Source: Cellulosilyticum ruminicola JCM 14822
GTDB taxonomy: Bacteria > Bacillota > Clostridia > Lachnospirales > Cellulosilyticaceae
Assembly (NCBI RefSeq): GCF_001311925.1
Contig: NZ_BBCG01000003.1
Span: forward strand, 28,681 to 92,680
Length of the DNA: 64,000 nt
Direction of reading: 5' to 3'
Positions 7,801 through 19,089 of the stretch are shown here, piece after piece. The notes under the pieces were generated by a model that saw nothing but the letters and a program-made list of their open reading frames with translations, searched no databases and had not been told where the DNA came from. Numbering within the stretch: position 1 is the first letter of the stretch; the number at the start of each line of letters is the position of its first letter. The position numbers and the translations under genes were made by a program.

Positions 7801-9080
7801 TTATACATTTTCTATGCTTACTTTTTTATTTGTATTACAAATAATCTTCCTTGGAATTTGAGAAAGCTCTGTTAATAAAATAACTTTCTCCCCCCAAAGG
7901 GTTTGAATATACTTCAGTGTTTCTGCAGCATAAGATAAACTAAGTTCACGCCATCACCTACATGCTCTAAAACCAAAGTATTTTCATGCCTTAAAACTTC
8001 TTTTACACGAATGGTTGGAATACTTCCCATACCCACACTATTGGCAAGAGTATTACGAATATTCTTCCACCCTTCTTCATTAGATACCTCCGAAACCACA
8101 TAATAGCGCTCTTCTTCTTCACGCTCACATAAGTGACTCTCTTCACAAAGCTCATAAGTTAAATGGCTTCTAATAAAAGAGGCATCTCGCTCAGCCGTTC
8201 TAATTTGTGCAAGCTTTTTAAAGTCTCCATCATACTTATGATATAAGTCTTGCCAAATTTTAAAACCAATATAATAAGGATTCAGATTGCCTGGAACTTG
8301 ACAAATAACACCATTATGCACCTTATAAAATTCGAGTTCTAAACCTTGTGGTACACCTAAGCGTTTAAAAATTTGATAATGCCAGAAAGTCGCCCATCCT
8401 TCATTCATAATCTTGGTTTCTATTTGAGGTAAGAAATAACGACTTTCTTCCATAACAATGCTCATAACATCCTGCTGCCAGTCTTCTAGATTGCCATAGT
8501 ACTTAATGAACTCTAAAAGATTTTCATATGGGAACTCTGTTTTTTCAGGTTTTGTATAACGCATTGGTTCAAATTCACCACAATGATATTTAATAGAATG
8601 GGCTGCATCTAATATTTTTTCAACGGCTTCATACCCAATGCTAGGATCTTGAATATAGTCCCTAATGCGGTCTGCATGGGTTTTAAAACGTTCTACTGTT
8701 ACTTTAGCATTAGTATAAGTCGTAAACATACGATTATTCTTAAAGAAATCATTATGTCCATATACATGAGCAATTGTTAAAACTTGTAGTGCTAATGTGT
8801 TGTCTTTCATCAAATAGGCAATGCAAGGATTAGAATTAATAACCATTTCATAAGGTAAACCTGTTAAATTATATTTATAAGCTGTCTTTAACCGATCATA
8901 GGTTTTACCATAACTCCAGTGTGAATAATGAGAAGGCATACCCACATAAGCCTCATAACACAGCATATCTTCAAAGCTTATAATTTCAAATTCTTGTGGA
9001 TAATAATCAAGACCTATTTCCTGCGCAATTTCTTCAATTTGCGTATTATATCTCTCTAAATCTTTAAGCGTGTAGTCCAT
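7801..9080 (-). CDS. spoVR: SpoVR family sporulation protein, frameshifted near the C-terminus
   Basis: SpoVR is needed for proper spore cortex in Bacillus and is usually encoded with prkA and yhbH, as here. I place the start at ATG 9080 (MDYTLKDLERY), which has AGGAGG just before it. The uninterrupted frame stops early at 7914 after EHVGDGVNLVY, while another frame runs on from about 7950 (LSLSYAAETLKYIQTLWGEKV) and stops at 7801. One missing C near 7950/7951 explains this: GATGGC-CGT-GAA-CTT would read Asp-Gly-Arg-Glu-Leu, the usual SpoVR sequence at this point. So about 45 C-terminal residues are out of frame. It may be a true mutation or a consensus error. The start region overlaps yhbH by 17 bases. 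Confidence 0.88.
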
Positions 9081-10278
9081 CTGCCTCCTCCTCTGCAACA
9101 GCCTTTTTGCCGCTTTCTACAGCAAGCATTTGTTTAAATGCCGTCCATACATCTTCTTTCTTTGTAATCTTAACCGCTGTAAAGTTAGGCTTATTTACAT
9201 CTTCTAGGTAACGACTCATAATGGTACTTGTATAGCTACTCGTTTTGATTTCGCCATACCCAAATAAGTTACAAGTCTCGCATAACTTATTCGCAAGCTC
9301 TACAGCTTTATCATTATCTTCGCCCCAGTTATCACCATCACTACAATGGAAGGTATAGATGTTCCAATTAGCTGGATTATAACGTTCTGCAATAAGCTCT
9401 AATGCTTTTTCATAGCCACTGCTAATATACGTACCACCACTTTCGCCTCGGTGGAAAAAGTCATTTTCATTCACTTCTTTTGCTACTGTCGTATGGGCTA
9501 CAAAGGCTATTTCTACATTCATATATTTGATAGTTAAGAATTGATAGAGCAAGAAATAAAAGCTACGTGCTAAGTATTTTTTTGTTTGTCCCATGGAACC
9601 TGAAGTATCCATAATACAGATAACAACCGCATTAGAATCGCGTTTCATCTTAGGCTTTTTATAAAAATACTTTAAGTCTGATTCATGGAATGGAATACGT
9701 TCATTTTCATCAAACTCAATACCTGCCTCTTTCATAGCACGTTTACATCTTTTTTCACGTTTGATTTTCTCAATCATACTATGTTTTTTAGAAAGGCGAT
9801 ATCTTGCACCTTTATCCCTGACTCCACATCTTTTAGAACCATATTGTGTTTCAATTTCATTAAATTGTTTATGCTCTAAGTAAGGCAAACTTAAATCTTC
9901 GAATAACATTGAAATAGCTTCTTCAATTGTTACTTCTGTTTCGTAGATATCTTCGCCTTCGTCATTACCTGCACTATCTTCGCCTTGCCCATTGCCTTCC
10001 TGATAATCCCCTTTAGGGATTTTCTTGCCTTTTGCTTCTTGCCCATTGCCGGACACAACCCCTTTTTGGTTGCGCCCATATTTAAAGTAATATTCCTTTA
10101 ACCCTTTAATAGGAATTTTAATCTTTTTATTTTTGCTTTTACCAATAATACTTTCTTCAGAAATAATACTGCCTATATTCTCTTTAATACTTTTTTCGAC
10201 TAGTTCCCTATGTCTCCTACGGTCTTCCACACTACGATCTCTGCTATGGGGTTGAAACTCTTTAAAAATTGCTGTCAT
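9064..10278 (-). CDS. yhbH: YhbH/DUF444 family protein with VWA domain
   Basis: The 404-residue protein has the YhbH N-terminal motif (SRDRSVEDRRRHRELVEKSI), a Gly/Glu-rich low-complexity linker around residues 75-115, and a von Willebrand factor A domain with the MIDAS metal motif DTSGSMG near residue 225. The family is cytoplasmic and always travels with the PrkA kinase and SpoVR, suggesting a complex or signalling chain in sporulation or stress. Bacillus yhbH belongs to the sigma-E regulon. The gene sits 9 bases after prkA and overlaps spoVR, so the three genes form one operon. The molecular role of VWA here is unknown. Confidence 0.93.
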   Translation of the reverse strand: MTAIFKEFQPHSRDRSVEDRRRHRELVEKSIKENIGSIISEESIIGKSKNKKIKIPIKGLKEYYFKYGRNQKGVVSGNGQEAKGKKIPKGDYQEGNGQGEDSAGNDEGEDIYETEVTIEEAISMLFEDLSLPYLEHKQFNEIETQYGSKRCGVRDKGARYRLSKKHSMIEKIKREKRCKRAMKEAGIEFDENERIPFHESDLKYFYKKPKMKRDSNAVVICIMDTSGSMGQTKKYLARSFYFLLYQFLTIKYMNVEIAFVAHTTVAKEVNENDFFHRGESGGTYISSGYEKALELIAERYNPANWNIYTFHCSDGDNWGEDNDKAVELANKLCETCNLFGYGEIKTSSYTSTIMSRYLEDVNKPNFTAVKITKKEDVWTAFKQMLAVESGKKAVAEEEADGLHA

Positions 10279-10287
10279 ATACTTCTC

Positions 10288-12210
10288 CTAGTCTTTCCAT
10301 AAATTGTTTGCAGCATATTTTAGAATAACGTTACAGCAGTGATCACAATAACCGTTTAGTTTCATTTCTTCAACCATAGCATCGTATTTAACATTTTGTT
10401 CCTTATCTCTTACCTTACTTTGTGTAATGATTCTTGAAAGTTCTCTTACAGAAGCTGTAAGTTTCTTTTCAATAGCTTCACGAAGTGGTTCGTAAGCTGT
10501 GTAATCTACTTTGCCACCATTACGAATAATAGAGAACATATAAGCTGTGACATCTTGTCTAAATCCTTTTGCACCTGCTTGCGTAATACCAAGTTGTTCT
10601 TCAATAGAACGCATAAATTCTTCATCAGGATTAAGTTCTTCCCCTGTATTTGGATCTTTAAGTTTTGTTTTATTTGCAAAAGCTTCAGCATGATCAAGAT
10701 AATTGTTGAATAAGTCTTCAGCTTGTTCACGATAACCATGAATAAACGCTTTGGTAACTTCTTTTTCAAGAATCTTATGATATTCCTTCTTAATGGTGTC
10801 TTGTAAAAAGCCAAGATATTTCTTCTTAAGCTCATCAGTTGTTGTCATTTCTTTAACTTCTCTTGAAAGCACATCAATAAGACCAATTGGATTAATACAA
10901 TTACAATCTGATTCTGCTAATGCTGTATCAATTGCTTTTGTAATAAACCTTGTTGAAATACCTGTCATACCTTCGCGTTCTGCTTCATCACGAAGTTCTA
11001 AAATATCAATACGTTTTGTCGTGCCTTTTTCAATGATTTCTTCACCATTATAAATCTTAAGTTTTGTAAGTGGGTCTACTTTAGCAGATGGTGATAGTCT
11101 CGTTAAAATTGCAAACATAGCTGCTATTTCTAGGGTATGTGGTGCAATATGAGACTTAAAATTAGAATTACGAAGCATCTTTTCATAAATTTTGATTTCT
11201 TCACTAAGCTCTAAACAATAAGGCACTTCAATCTTAACAATACGATCAAGAATTGCTTCATTGGTGTGATCTGATTTAAATTTATTCCACTCAGCTTCAT
11301 TAGAATGTGCTAAAATGACACCATCAAAGTAAATCATGGCATTTTTACCAGGTGAAGGAATACTCTTTTCTTGAGTTGCTGTAATCATAGTATGTAAGTA
11401 TTCAACGTCGTTTTTAAATACTTCAATAAACTCTACAATACCACGATTACCTGCATTAAATGCACCATTTAAAGAAAGCACCCTTGGATCGTCTTCTGAG
11501 TATAAATCCATTTTAGAAATATCAATTGAACCTATAAGAACCGACGTATCTTGGTTATTTGGATCTACTGGTGGTACAACACCTATTCCTTTACGAGAAC
11601 GTACAGAGAAATCTGTTTGAACCACTGGGAAATCTTCATATTTACCATTAAATTCATGAATTAAGCGATATTTACATGCTGGACATAAGTCACCTTCAAT
11701 TTTAATGTTTAATAATTCTTCTATTTGTGGGCGTAGATGTTTAGGAATAAGATGTAATGGTTCTTCTCGCATTGGGCAACCCTCTAGGGCATAAATAGGG
11801 TCACTTGTTTCGAGCAAATGTTTAATCGCCTCTATAAGAGAAGATTTACCTGCCCCAACAGGACCTACTAAATAAAGTACTTGCCTTGATTCTTCACCTT
11901 TCATTGCCGCTGAACAAAAATATCTTACGATTTTCATAATCGTTTGATCGATCCCATAAAAGTCATCCTTAAAGAAATGATAGCGTTTAATAAGTTCCTT
12001 ACCATAGATTCTCATTAAACGTGCATCTTCCTCTGTTTTAATATAGTCTACACCAGGCTCTGTTAGTAATCTATAAAGTCGTTGATGTGCCAATTCATAA
12101 CTGCTTGCATCTTCTTTTAAACTATCTAAATACTCAATAAATGTTCCTTTAAACTTGTTACGTTTCCTTGCCTGCCTATCCGCCATAATAAGTTCAGAAA
12201 AATCCACCAT
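10288..12210 (-). CDS. prkA: PrkA serine protein kinase / AAA+ protein
   Basis: The 640-residue protein has an AAA-type ATPase core with Walker A GPVGAGKSSL near residue 117, the family motifs PMREEPLHLIPKHLR and CPACKYRL (a possible metal-binding pair), and a C-terminal PrkA domain rich in charged helices. The family has reported kinase activity and, in Bacillus, an AAA+ protease-like role in sporulation. It heads the prkA-yhbH-spoVR operon. The start ATGGTGGAT is preceded by AAAGGAG, but the start codon lies inside one arm of a 15-bp inverted repeat (12203-12261). Length and motifs are normal. Confidence 0.95.
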   Translation of the reverse strand: MVDFSELIMADRQARKRNKFKGTFIEYLDSLKEDASSYELAHQRLYRLLTEPGVDYIKTEEDARLMRIYGKELIKRYHFFKDDFYGIDQTIMKIVRYFCSAAMKGEESRQVLYLVGPVGAGKSSLIEAIKHLLETSDPIYALEGCPMREEPLHLIPKHLRPQIEELLNIKIEGDLCPACKYRLIHEFNGKYEDFPVVQTDFSVRSRKGIGVVPPVDPNNQDTSVLIGSIDISKMDLYSEDDPRVLSLNGAFNAGNRGIVEFIEVFKNDVEYLHTMITATQEKSIPSPGKNAMIYFDGVILAHSNEAEWNKFKSDHTNEAILDRIVKIEVPYCLELSEEIKIYEKMLRNSNFKSHIAPHTLEIAAMFAILTRLSPSAKVDPLTKLKIYNGEEIIEKGTTKRIDILELRDEAEREGMTGISTRFITKAIDTALAESDCNCINPIGLIDVLSREVKEMTTTDELKKKYLGFLQDTIKKEYHKILEKEVTKAFIHGYREQAEDLFNNYLDHAEAFANKTKLKDPNTGEELNPDEEFMRSIEEQLGITQAGAKGFRQDVTAYMFSIIRNGGKVDYTAYEPLREAIEKKLTASVRELSRIITQSKVRDKEQNVKYDAMVEEMKLNGYCDHCCNVILKYAANNLWKD

Positions 12211-12261
12211 ATATTTTCACTCCTTTACTTAGGAATTGCTCTCTTTAAAATATATGGTGGA
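12203..12261. repeat. Perfect 15-bp inverted repeat spanning the prkA start
   Basis: TCCACCATATATTTT at 12203-12217 is the exact reverse complement of 12247-12261, with 29 bases between. On the minus strand the first arm met contains the candidate sigma-E -10 element, the loop holds the ribosome binding site AAAGGAG, and the second arm contains the prkA start codon. Confidence 0.9.
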
Positions 12262-12277
12262 CTCCATTAATACATTC
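12249..12277 (-). promoter_or_regulatory. Candidate sigma-E promoter of prkA-yhbH-spoVR
   Basis: On the minus strand, GAATGTA (12271-12277) and CATATATT (12249-12256) are 14 bases apart. The sigma-E consensus is GHATATT-14-CATACAHT, so the match is 5 of 7 and 7 of 8. The Bacillus homologues of all three genes are sigma-E dependent, which supports the call. Confidence 0.5.
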
Positions 12278-12299
12278 TTATTTCTTGTTTTTTCTTTAA

Positions 12300-14056
<1,757 letters not shown>

Positions 14057-14082
14057 ATTCCCTCTCCTTATCTATCTAATAC

Positions 14083-14871
14083 CTATTTTACAGATCCTCC
14101 TGTAATACCTGATACATAAGATTTTTGAAGCCAGATAAATAAGATTGTAATTGGAATAGCAATACATACACTACCTGCTGCAAACATTGTAAAGTAGTTT
14201 TCAATATTTTCTTTTTCTGTCATATACCATAATCCAATAGCAACTGTATATTTTTCATAGTTATCACCCATGATAATTTTCGCAAAAATATAATCCATCC
14301 AAGGTGAAATAAATGCTTGAAGTGCTGTATATACAATAATAGGTTTTGAAAGTGGTACTACAATCTTAGTAAAAACTTGAGCATTAGTAGCACCATCAAT
14401 ACGGGCAGCTTCATCAATTTCCTTTGAAATTGTATCAAAGAAACCTTTTGCAATATAGAAACTTGTTGCAGCACCTGCTGAATAAACTAATACAAGTGAT
14501 AATAAACTTTGTGTTAAATTAAATGCTTTTAACACGTAATATACGGCAATCATAGACATGAAACCTGGGAACATTCCTAGTATTAAGGCTAAGTTCATAT
14601 ATGCTTTACGTAATTTAAAACGCATACGAGACATAACATATGCTACAGATAAATTAATTGTTGTACTTAGAGCGCATGTCCCAACTGCTACAATTAATGT
14701 GTTTAAAAACCATTTTTTAAATAGGAACACACCTGTACTTGAAAAAAGTTTAGCATAATTATTAATAGTAAATTGTTTGGGAATGAAATATTGTACAAAG
14801 GTTTTACCTTCACCTCTAAATGAAGTTAGGATAATCCAAATGATTGAAATAAGCCATATAATACTCATCAC
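14083..14871 (-). CDS. malG: Maltodextrin ABC transporter permease MalG, N-terminally truncated
   Basis: The 262-residue frame matches MalG-type inner-membrane permeases: first membrane helix SIIWLISIIWIILTSF, then RGEGKTFVQYFIPKQFTINNYAKLF, several more helices, and the EAA loop EAARIDGATNAQVFTKIVVPL that contacts the ATPase. The usual 20-30 residue cytoplasmic leader is missing. An in-frame stop lies at 14881-14883, no ribosome binding site precedes GTG 14871 or ATG 14868, and the glgP stop is only about 20 bases upstream. No malF or malE lies next to it. I infer that a deletion removed the upstream transporter genes and the start of malG, so it is probably a non-functional remnant. The following gene is also a pseudogene. 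Confidence 0.8.
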   Translation of the reverse strand: MMSIIWLISIIWIILTSFRGEGKTFVQYFIPKQFTINNYAKLFSSTGVFLFKKWFLNTLIVAVGTCALSTTINLSVAYVMSRMRFKLRKAYMNLALILGMFPGFMSMIAVYYVLKAFNLTQSLLSLVLVYSAGAATSFYIAKGFFDTISKEIDEAARIDGATNAQVFTKIVVPLSKPIIVYTALQAFISPWMDYIFAKIIMGDNYEKYTVAIGLWYMTEKENIENYFTMFAAGSVCIAIPITILFIWLQKSYVSGITGGSVK

Positions 14872-14890
14872 AGTTAAATTTTAAGCAATT

Positions 14891-17254
14891 TTATTTGTTA
14901 TTTGTATAAGCTTTAATGCCCCAAATTTCATTTGCATATTGCATAATTGTACGGTCACTTGAGAAAATACCTGCATTAGCAATATTCATAAGACTCATTT
15001 TAGCCCAATTCATTTGATCTTTATAAGCCGCAAATACTTTATCTTCTGCTTCTTTAAATGCTACGAAGTCTTCAAGTACGAAGTAAGTATCTCTTTCTTG
15101 CATTAAGCTTGCATAGAGATCTTCAAAGTCTCCACTACCATCATTATCAAATGTACCATCAATTAAGCTATTAACTACACGGCTAAGTGCTTCATTTGCC
15201 TCTGCAACTAACTTGCCTTGGTATTTCTTTTGTATCTTTTGAATATCTTCTACACGAAGTCCAAAAATAAAGTTATTTTCTTCTCCTGCTTCTTCTACGA
15301 TTTCTACGTTAGAACCATCATAAGTACCAAATGTTAAAGCCCCATTAAGCATAAATTTCATATTACCTGTACCTGATGCTTCTTTACCTGCTGTAGAAAT
15401 TTGTTTTGAAATTTCCGCTGCTGGGAATAATTTTTCCCCATAAGATACACGGTAGTTTTCTACAAAGATTACTTGGATTTTTTTACTTACAACTGGATCA
15501 TTTGCAATAAGTTCTTGAATTGCACCAATGAATTTTACAATTGATTTTGCTCTTCTATAGCTAGGGAATGCTTTTGCACCGAAAATAAATGTTACTTTTG
15601 GCATATCCATTTCTGGATTTTCTTTAATACGGTAGTATAAATCTAAGATATAGAATGCATTTAATAATTGGCGTTTGTACTCATGAAGACGTTTGATTTG
15701 AATATCAAATAAAGAATCTGGATCAATTACTGTGCCTTCTGTTTCTTTAATATAATTTGCAAGTTGTACTTTTTTAGTATGTTTTATATCAAGAAGACGT
15801 TTTAATATATTTTCATCATTTATATAAGATTCTAATTTTTTAAGCTCACTTAAGTTTGTTACCCAATCTTCACTACCCGTAAGTTCTGTAATCATAGCAG
15901 ATAATTCGCAGTTGCAAAGCCTTAGCCATCTTCTTGGTGTAATGCCATTTGTTTTATTTTGGAATTTTTCTGGGTAAAGTATATACCAATTATGAAGCTC
16001 TATATCTTTTAAGATATCTGTATGAAGCTGAGCAACACCATTTACCGCGTGACCTACTTGAATTGCTAAATTAGCCATACGTACTTGACCATTTCCGATA
16101 ATTGAATATTCTTCAATAGCCTTTTTGTTATAACCTTTTTCTACCAAATCTTTTATAAAGTTACTATTGATAAGCTCAATAACATTGTAAATACGTGGTG
16201 AAATTCTCTTAACAAGTTTAATATCCCATTTTTCTAAAGCTTCAGCTAAAATTGTATGATTTGTATAAGCAAATGTTTCTGTGGCGATACGTACTGCTGT
16301 TTTGAAGCTTACATCTTCTTCATCTACAAGTAAACGGATGAGTTCAGGAATTGCAAGTACTGGATGTGTATCATTAAGCTGAACTGCGTGATACATACCA
16401 AATTCACTAAAATCTGTATGACCTTGCTTTTTGTATGCACGAATCATATCTTTAAGAGATGCACTTACCATAAAATATTGTTGTCGAAGTCTTAATATTT
16501 TACCAGCTTCTTTTGAATCACTAGGATAAAGTACACGTGTTATATTTTCAGCTTCATTCTTCATATAAAGTGCTTTTTCATAATTTTGTTCGCAGAATTC
16601 ATTAAAATCAAATGGTACTAAGCTTTCACATTGCCATAATCTTAATGTATTAATATTTTTTGAACCATATCCAATGATAGGTACATCATAAGGTACAGCT
16701 TTTACACTGTAATCTTCAAATTCTACTATAACTGCTTCGCTTTCTTTGCGAATGCTCCATGGATCACCATATTTAAGCCATGTATCTACTTCTTCAATTT
16801 GTTTTCCATCAATAATGTGTTGATTAAATAGTCCATTTTGATAACGAAGTCCATAGCCTACAAGTGGTAAATGCATTGCTGCTCCTGATTCCATAAAGCA
16901 AGCTGCAAGTCTACCAAGTCCTCCATTTCCAAGACCAGCATCCTCTTCAATTTCTTCTAATACATTTAAATCAATACTCATTTCACTAAGTACTTCTTTC
17001 ACTTCTTCATACTGTAACATACAGATAAGGTTATTACCAAGTGCACGTCCCATTAAGTATTCAGCTGAAATATAGTAAGCACATTTACTTTGTGCATAAA
17101 GTGCAGATGTATTGTTCCAATCTTCTACAATCTCTTCAAGAAGTGTAAGTGAAACTGCATTAAATGCTTCATATGCTAATGCATTTTCGATTTTCTTTCC
17201 ATATTTCACCATGCAGTATTTTGAAATATTTTGTTTAAATGCTTCTTTATTCAT
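14891..17254 (-). CDS. glgP: Glycogen/maltodextrin phosphorylase
   Basis: The 787-residue enzyme releases glucose-1-phosphate from alpha-1,4-glucans. The conserved block EASGTGNMKFMLNGALTFGT carries the Lys that binds pyridoxal phosphate. Other family blocks are ISAEYLMGRALGNNL, DAGLGNGGLGRLAACFMES near the N-terminus, QLNDTHPVLAIPEL and NGITPRRWL. I choose ATG 17254 (MNKEAFKQN) because AAAGGGG lies upstream and the ATG overlaps the malQ stop as ATGAATAA, a common translational coupling. No lesion is visible and the length is normal. With MalQ it degrades maltodextrins or glycogen. Confidence 0.95.
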   Translation of the reverse strand: MNKEAFKQNISKYCMVKYGKKIENALAYEAFNAVSLTLLEEIVEDWNNTSALYAQSKCAYYISAEYLMGRALGNNLICMLQYEEVKEVLSEMSIDLNVLEEIEEDAGLGNGGLGRLAACFMESGAAMHLPLVGYGLRYQNGLFNQHIIDGKQIEEVDTWLKYGDPWSIRKESEAVIVEFEDYSVKAVPYDVPIIGYGSKNINTLRLWQCESLVPFDFNEFCEQNYEKALYMKNEAENITRVLYPSDSKEAGKILRLRQQYFMVSASLKDMIRAYKKQGHTDFSEFGMYHAVQLNDTHPVLAIPELIRLLVDEEDVSFKTAVRIATETFAYTNHTILAEALEKWDIKLVKRISPRIYNVIELINSNFIKDLVEKGYNKKAIEEYSIIGNGQVRMANLAIQVGHAVNGVAQLHTDILKDIELHNWYILYPEKFQNKTNGITPRRWLRLCNCELSAMITELTGSEDWVTNLSELKKLESYINDENILKRLLDIKHTKKVQLANYIKETEGTVIDPDSLFDIQIKRLHEYKRQLLNAFYILDLYYRIKENPEMDMPKVTFIFGAKAFPSYRRAKSIVKFIGAIQELIANDPVVSKKIQVIFVENYRVSYGEKLFPAAEISKQISTAGKEASGTGNMKFMLNGALTFGTYDGSNVEIVEEAGEENNFIFGLRVEDIQKIQKKYQGKLVAEANEALSRVVNSLIDGTFDNDGSGDFEDLYASLMQERDTYFVLEDFVAFKEAEDKVFAAYKDQMNWAKMSLMNIANAGIFSSDRTIMQYANEIWGIKAYTNNK

Positions 17255-18755
17255 TATTTTTCCCCTTTCGCCCATAGAGCTTTGTAAGCTTTTTGAGCTT
17301 TATAATTAATCCTTCATTAATCGCTGTTTCTTCCATACGCCATTTCCAGTTAATACCACCTATTGTAGATGGTACATTCATTCTTGCTGTATTATCAAGA
17401 CCAAGTAAATCTTGCATTGGTACAATAGCTAAATTTGCTGGACTTGCCCATACCCCACGAATAAATCCCCAATAATAACCTTCTTTAGTAGTTAAACGTA
17501 AATAACGTTTTGCAAAGTTTAATGCTTTCTTATTTTCTTTTAATTGTGTCCAACCTACAATCGTATCATTATCATGTGTTCCAGTATAAACCACTGAATT
17601 TTGTACTTGATTATGTGGTAAATAATCACTATCTCCTTTTGGGTCAAATGCAAATTGTAAAATATTCATTCCTGGATAACCTGTAGCTTCACGAAGTGCA
17701 ATAACTTCATCCGTCATAAATCCTAAATCTTCAGCAATAATATTTACCCTTCCTAATTTTTTCTTAATTGCCTTGAACAAGCTAATACTAGGACCTTTTG
17801 TCCATTGACCATTTTTAGCTGTCTCATCCCCATAAGGCACTTCCCAGAAAGATTCAAATCCTCTAAAATGATCAATACGAATTACATCATATAACAATGC
17901 ATTTTGTTTAATTCTTTCAATCCACCATGCATAATCTTGTTTTTTTAAAGTATCCCAATCATAAATAGGATTTCCCCAAAGCTGCCCATCTTCTGTAAAT
18001 GCATCTGGGGGACACCCTGCTACTGTAAGTGGTGTGCCCTTCTCATCTAATTTAAAAAATTCTGGATGTGACCATGTATCACTACTATCTCCTGCTACAT
18101 AAATAGGAATATCTCCTATAATCTTAATGCCTTGTGCATTGGCATATTCTTTAAGTGCCATCCATTGTTTATAAAACATATATTGTAAAAATGTCCAATA
18201 TTGTATTTCATCTTTTAATACTTCTTTATAATGTTGTATTACTTTACTTTCCCTTTGCTTAAGTGGTTCTTCCCATTCTTGCCAACTTACTTCATTTTTG
18301 CTCGTTTTTATTGCCATAAACAAACTATAATCTTCTAACCAGCTTTGATTATCAATTTGGAATTCATCTACATTTTTCATTACATCCTTATTACTTTTAG
18401 CTTTTTCATAGGCTTCTTTTAAAGCAGCCATTTTACATGGAATGATTTCTTCAAATTCAACTCGTTTGAAATCGGTTCCAACTTTACATAAAGTTTGATA
18501 TGTTTCTTCTGCTAATAATTTTTCATTAACTAATGTTTTTAAATCTATCAAATAAGGATTTCCTGCAAAAGCTGAAAAAGCCTGATAAGGTGAATTACCA
18601 TATCCAGTAGGACCAATAGGAAGTATCTGCCAATATGTTTGGTCTGATGCTTTTAAGAAATCTACAAAATTATATGCCTGTCTTCCAAAAGTGCCGATTC
18701 CTTCTGCTTCTGGTAATGATGTAATATGCATTAAAATGCCACTTGCTCTATTCAT
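17247..18755 (-). CDS. malQ: 4-alpha-glucanotransferase (amylomaltase)
   Basis: The 502-residue GH77 enzyme transfers maltodextrin chains, making longer substrates for GlgP and free glucose. Visible landmarks are MNRASGILMHITSLPEAEGIG at the N-terminus, QILPIGPTGYGNSPYQ, the nucleophile region RIDHFRGFESFW, the acid/base region NIIAEDLGFMTDEV and YTGTHDNDTIVGW, all in the right order. AGGGGGGC precedes the ATG. It is the first gene of the malQ-glgP-(malG)-(glycosidase) unit and has a promoter and an operator-like site upstream. Confidence 0.96.
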   Translation of the reverse strand: MNRASGILMHITSLPEAEGIGTFGRQAYNFVDFLKASDQTYWQILPIGPTGYGNSPYQAFSAFAGNPYLIDLKTLVNEKLLAEETYQTLCKVGTDFKRVEFEEIIPCKMAALKEAYEKAKSNKDVMKNVDEFQIDNQSWLEDYSLFMAIKTSKNEVSWQEWEEPLKQRESKVIQHYKEVLKDEIQYWTFLQYMFYKQWMALKEYANAQGIKIIGDIPIYVAGDSSDTWSHPEFFKLDEKGTPLTVAGCPPDAFTEDGQLWGNPIYDWDTLKKQDYAWWIERIKQNALLYDVIRIDHFRGFESFWEVPYGDETAKNGQWTKGPSISLFKAIKKKLGRVNIIAEDLGFMTDEVIALREATGYPGMNILQFAFDPKGDSDYLPHNQVQNSVVYTGTHDNDTIVGWTQLKENKKALNFAKRYLRLTTKEGYYWGFIRGVWASPANLAIVPMQDLLGLDNTARMNVPSTIGGINWKWRMEETAINEGLIIKLKKLTKLYGRKGKNNE

Positions 18756-18818
18756 ACTGCCCCCCTAGCTATATATACACTATACAGGTATATACTCTTA
18801 TGGAATAATATATATGGT

Positions 18819-18834
18819 ACCGTTTCCAATCGGT
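18819..18834. promoter_or_regulatory. Operator-like inverted repeat upstream of malQ
   Basis: ACCG (18819-18822) and CGGT (18831-18834) form short inverted arms around eight bases. The site lies between the promoter and malQ, about 40 bases after the -10, and could be a roadblock operator for a LacI-family regulator. It does not match the malR promoter palindromes, so control by the same regulator is uncertain. Confidence 0.35.
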
Positions 18835-18874
18835 TTGAAAAATAAATAGTTTAACATTTATTTTATTTAAAGAC

Positions 18875-18903
18875 ATCTTAATATACATTTACAAAAAAGT
18901 CAA
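18875..18903 (-). promoter_or_regulatory. Sigma-A-type promoter of the malQ-glgP operon
   Basis: On the minus strand TTGACT (18898-18903) is followed after 17 bases by TAAGAT (18875-18880). The remaining bases of the 18756-19085 gap are AT-rich, apart from the operator-like site and a terminator at its right end; no gene is seen there. Confidence 0.6.
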
Positions 18904-19042
18904 TAAACTTTTTATTATTTAATATTATTATATTATTTTAAACAATATTAGATACTTTATATGAATCTTATACAAAACATTCTAATTTATCAATCCAGCA
19001 TCTATCTTTTCTTTGTCATTTAGTTACTTATTTTGACTTTAA

Positions 19043-19089
19043 ATAAAAATAACTCGAGCTTCTTTTAAAGATGCCCAAGTTATTTTTAT
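19043..19089 (-). terminator. Terminator after the GH26-like lipoprotein gene
   Basis: The outer arms ATAAAAATAACT and AGTTATTTTTAT pair perfectly and an inner GC-containing stem (GCTTCTTT/AAAGATGC) extends the hairpin. It overlaps the stop codon at 19086. Confidence 0.7.

Noticed and set aside
10506..11053. Frames of 86-109 residues inside prkA
   Set aside because: They are shadows of the well-conserved prkA reading frame, with no start signals.
7801..12277. prkA-yhbH-spoVR as a new system
   Set aside because: It is a well-known conserved sporulation and stress cassette; only the leader inverted repeat and the spoVR frameshift are unusual.
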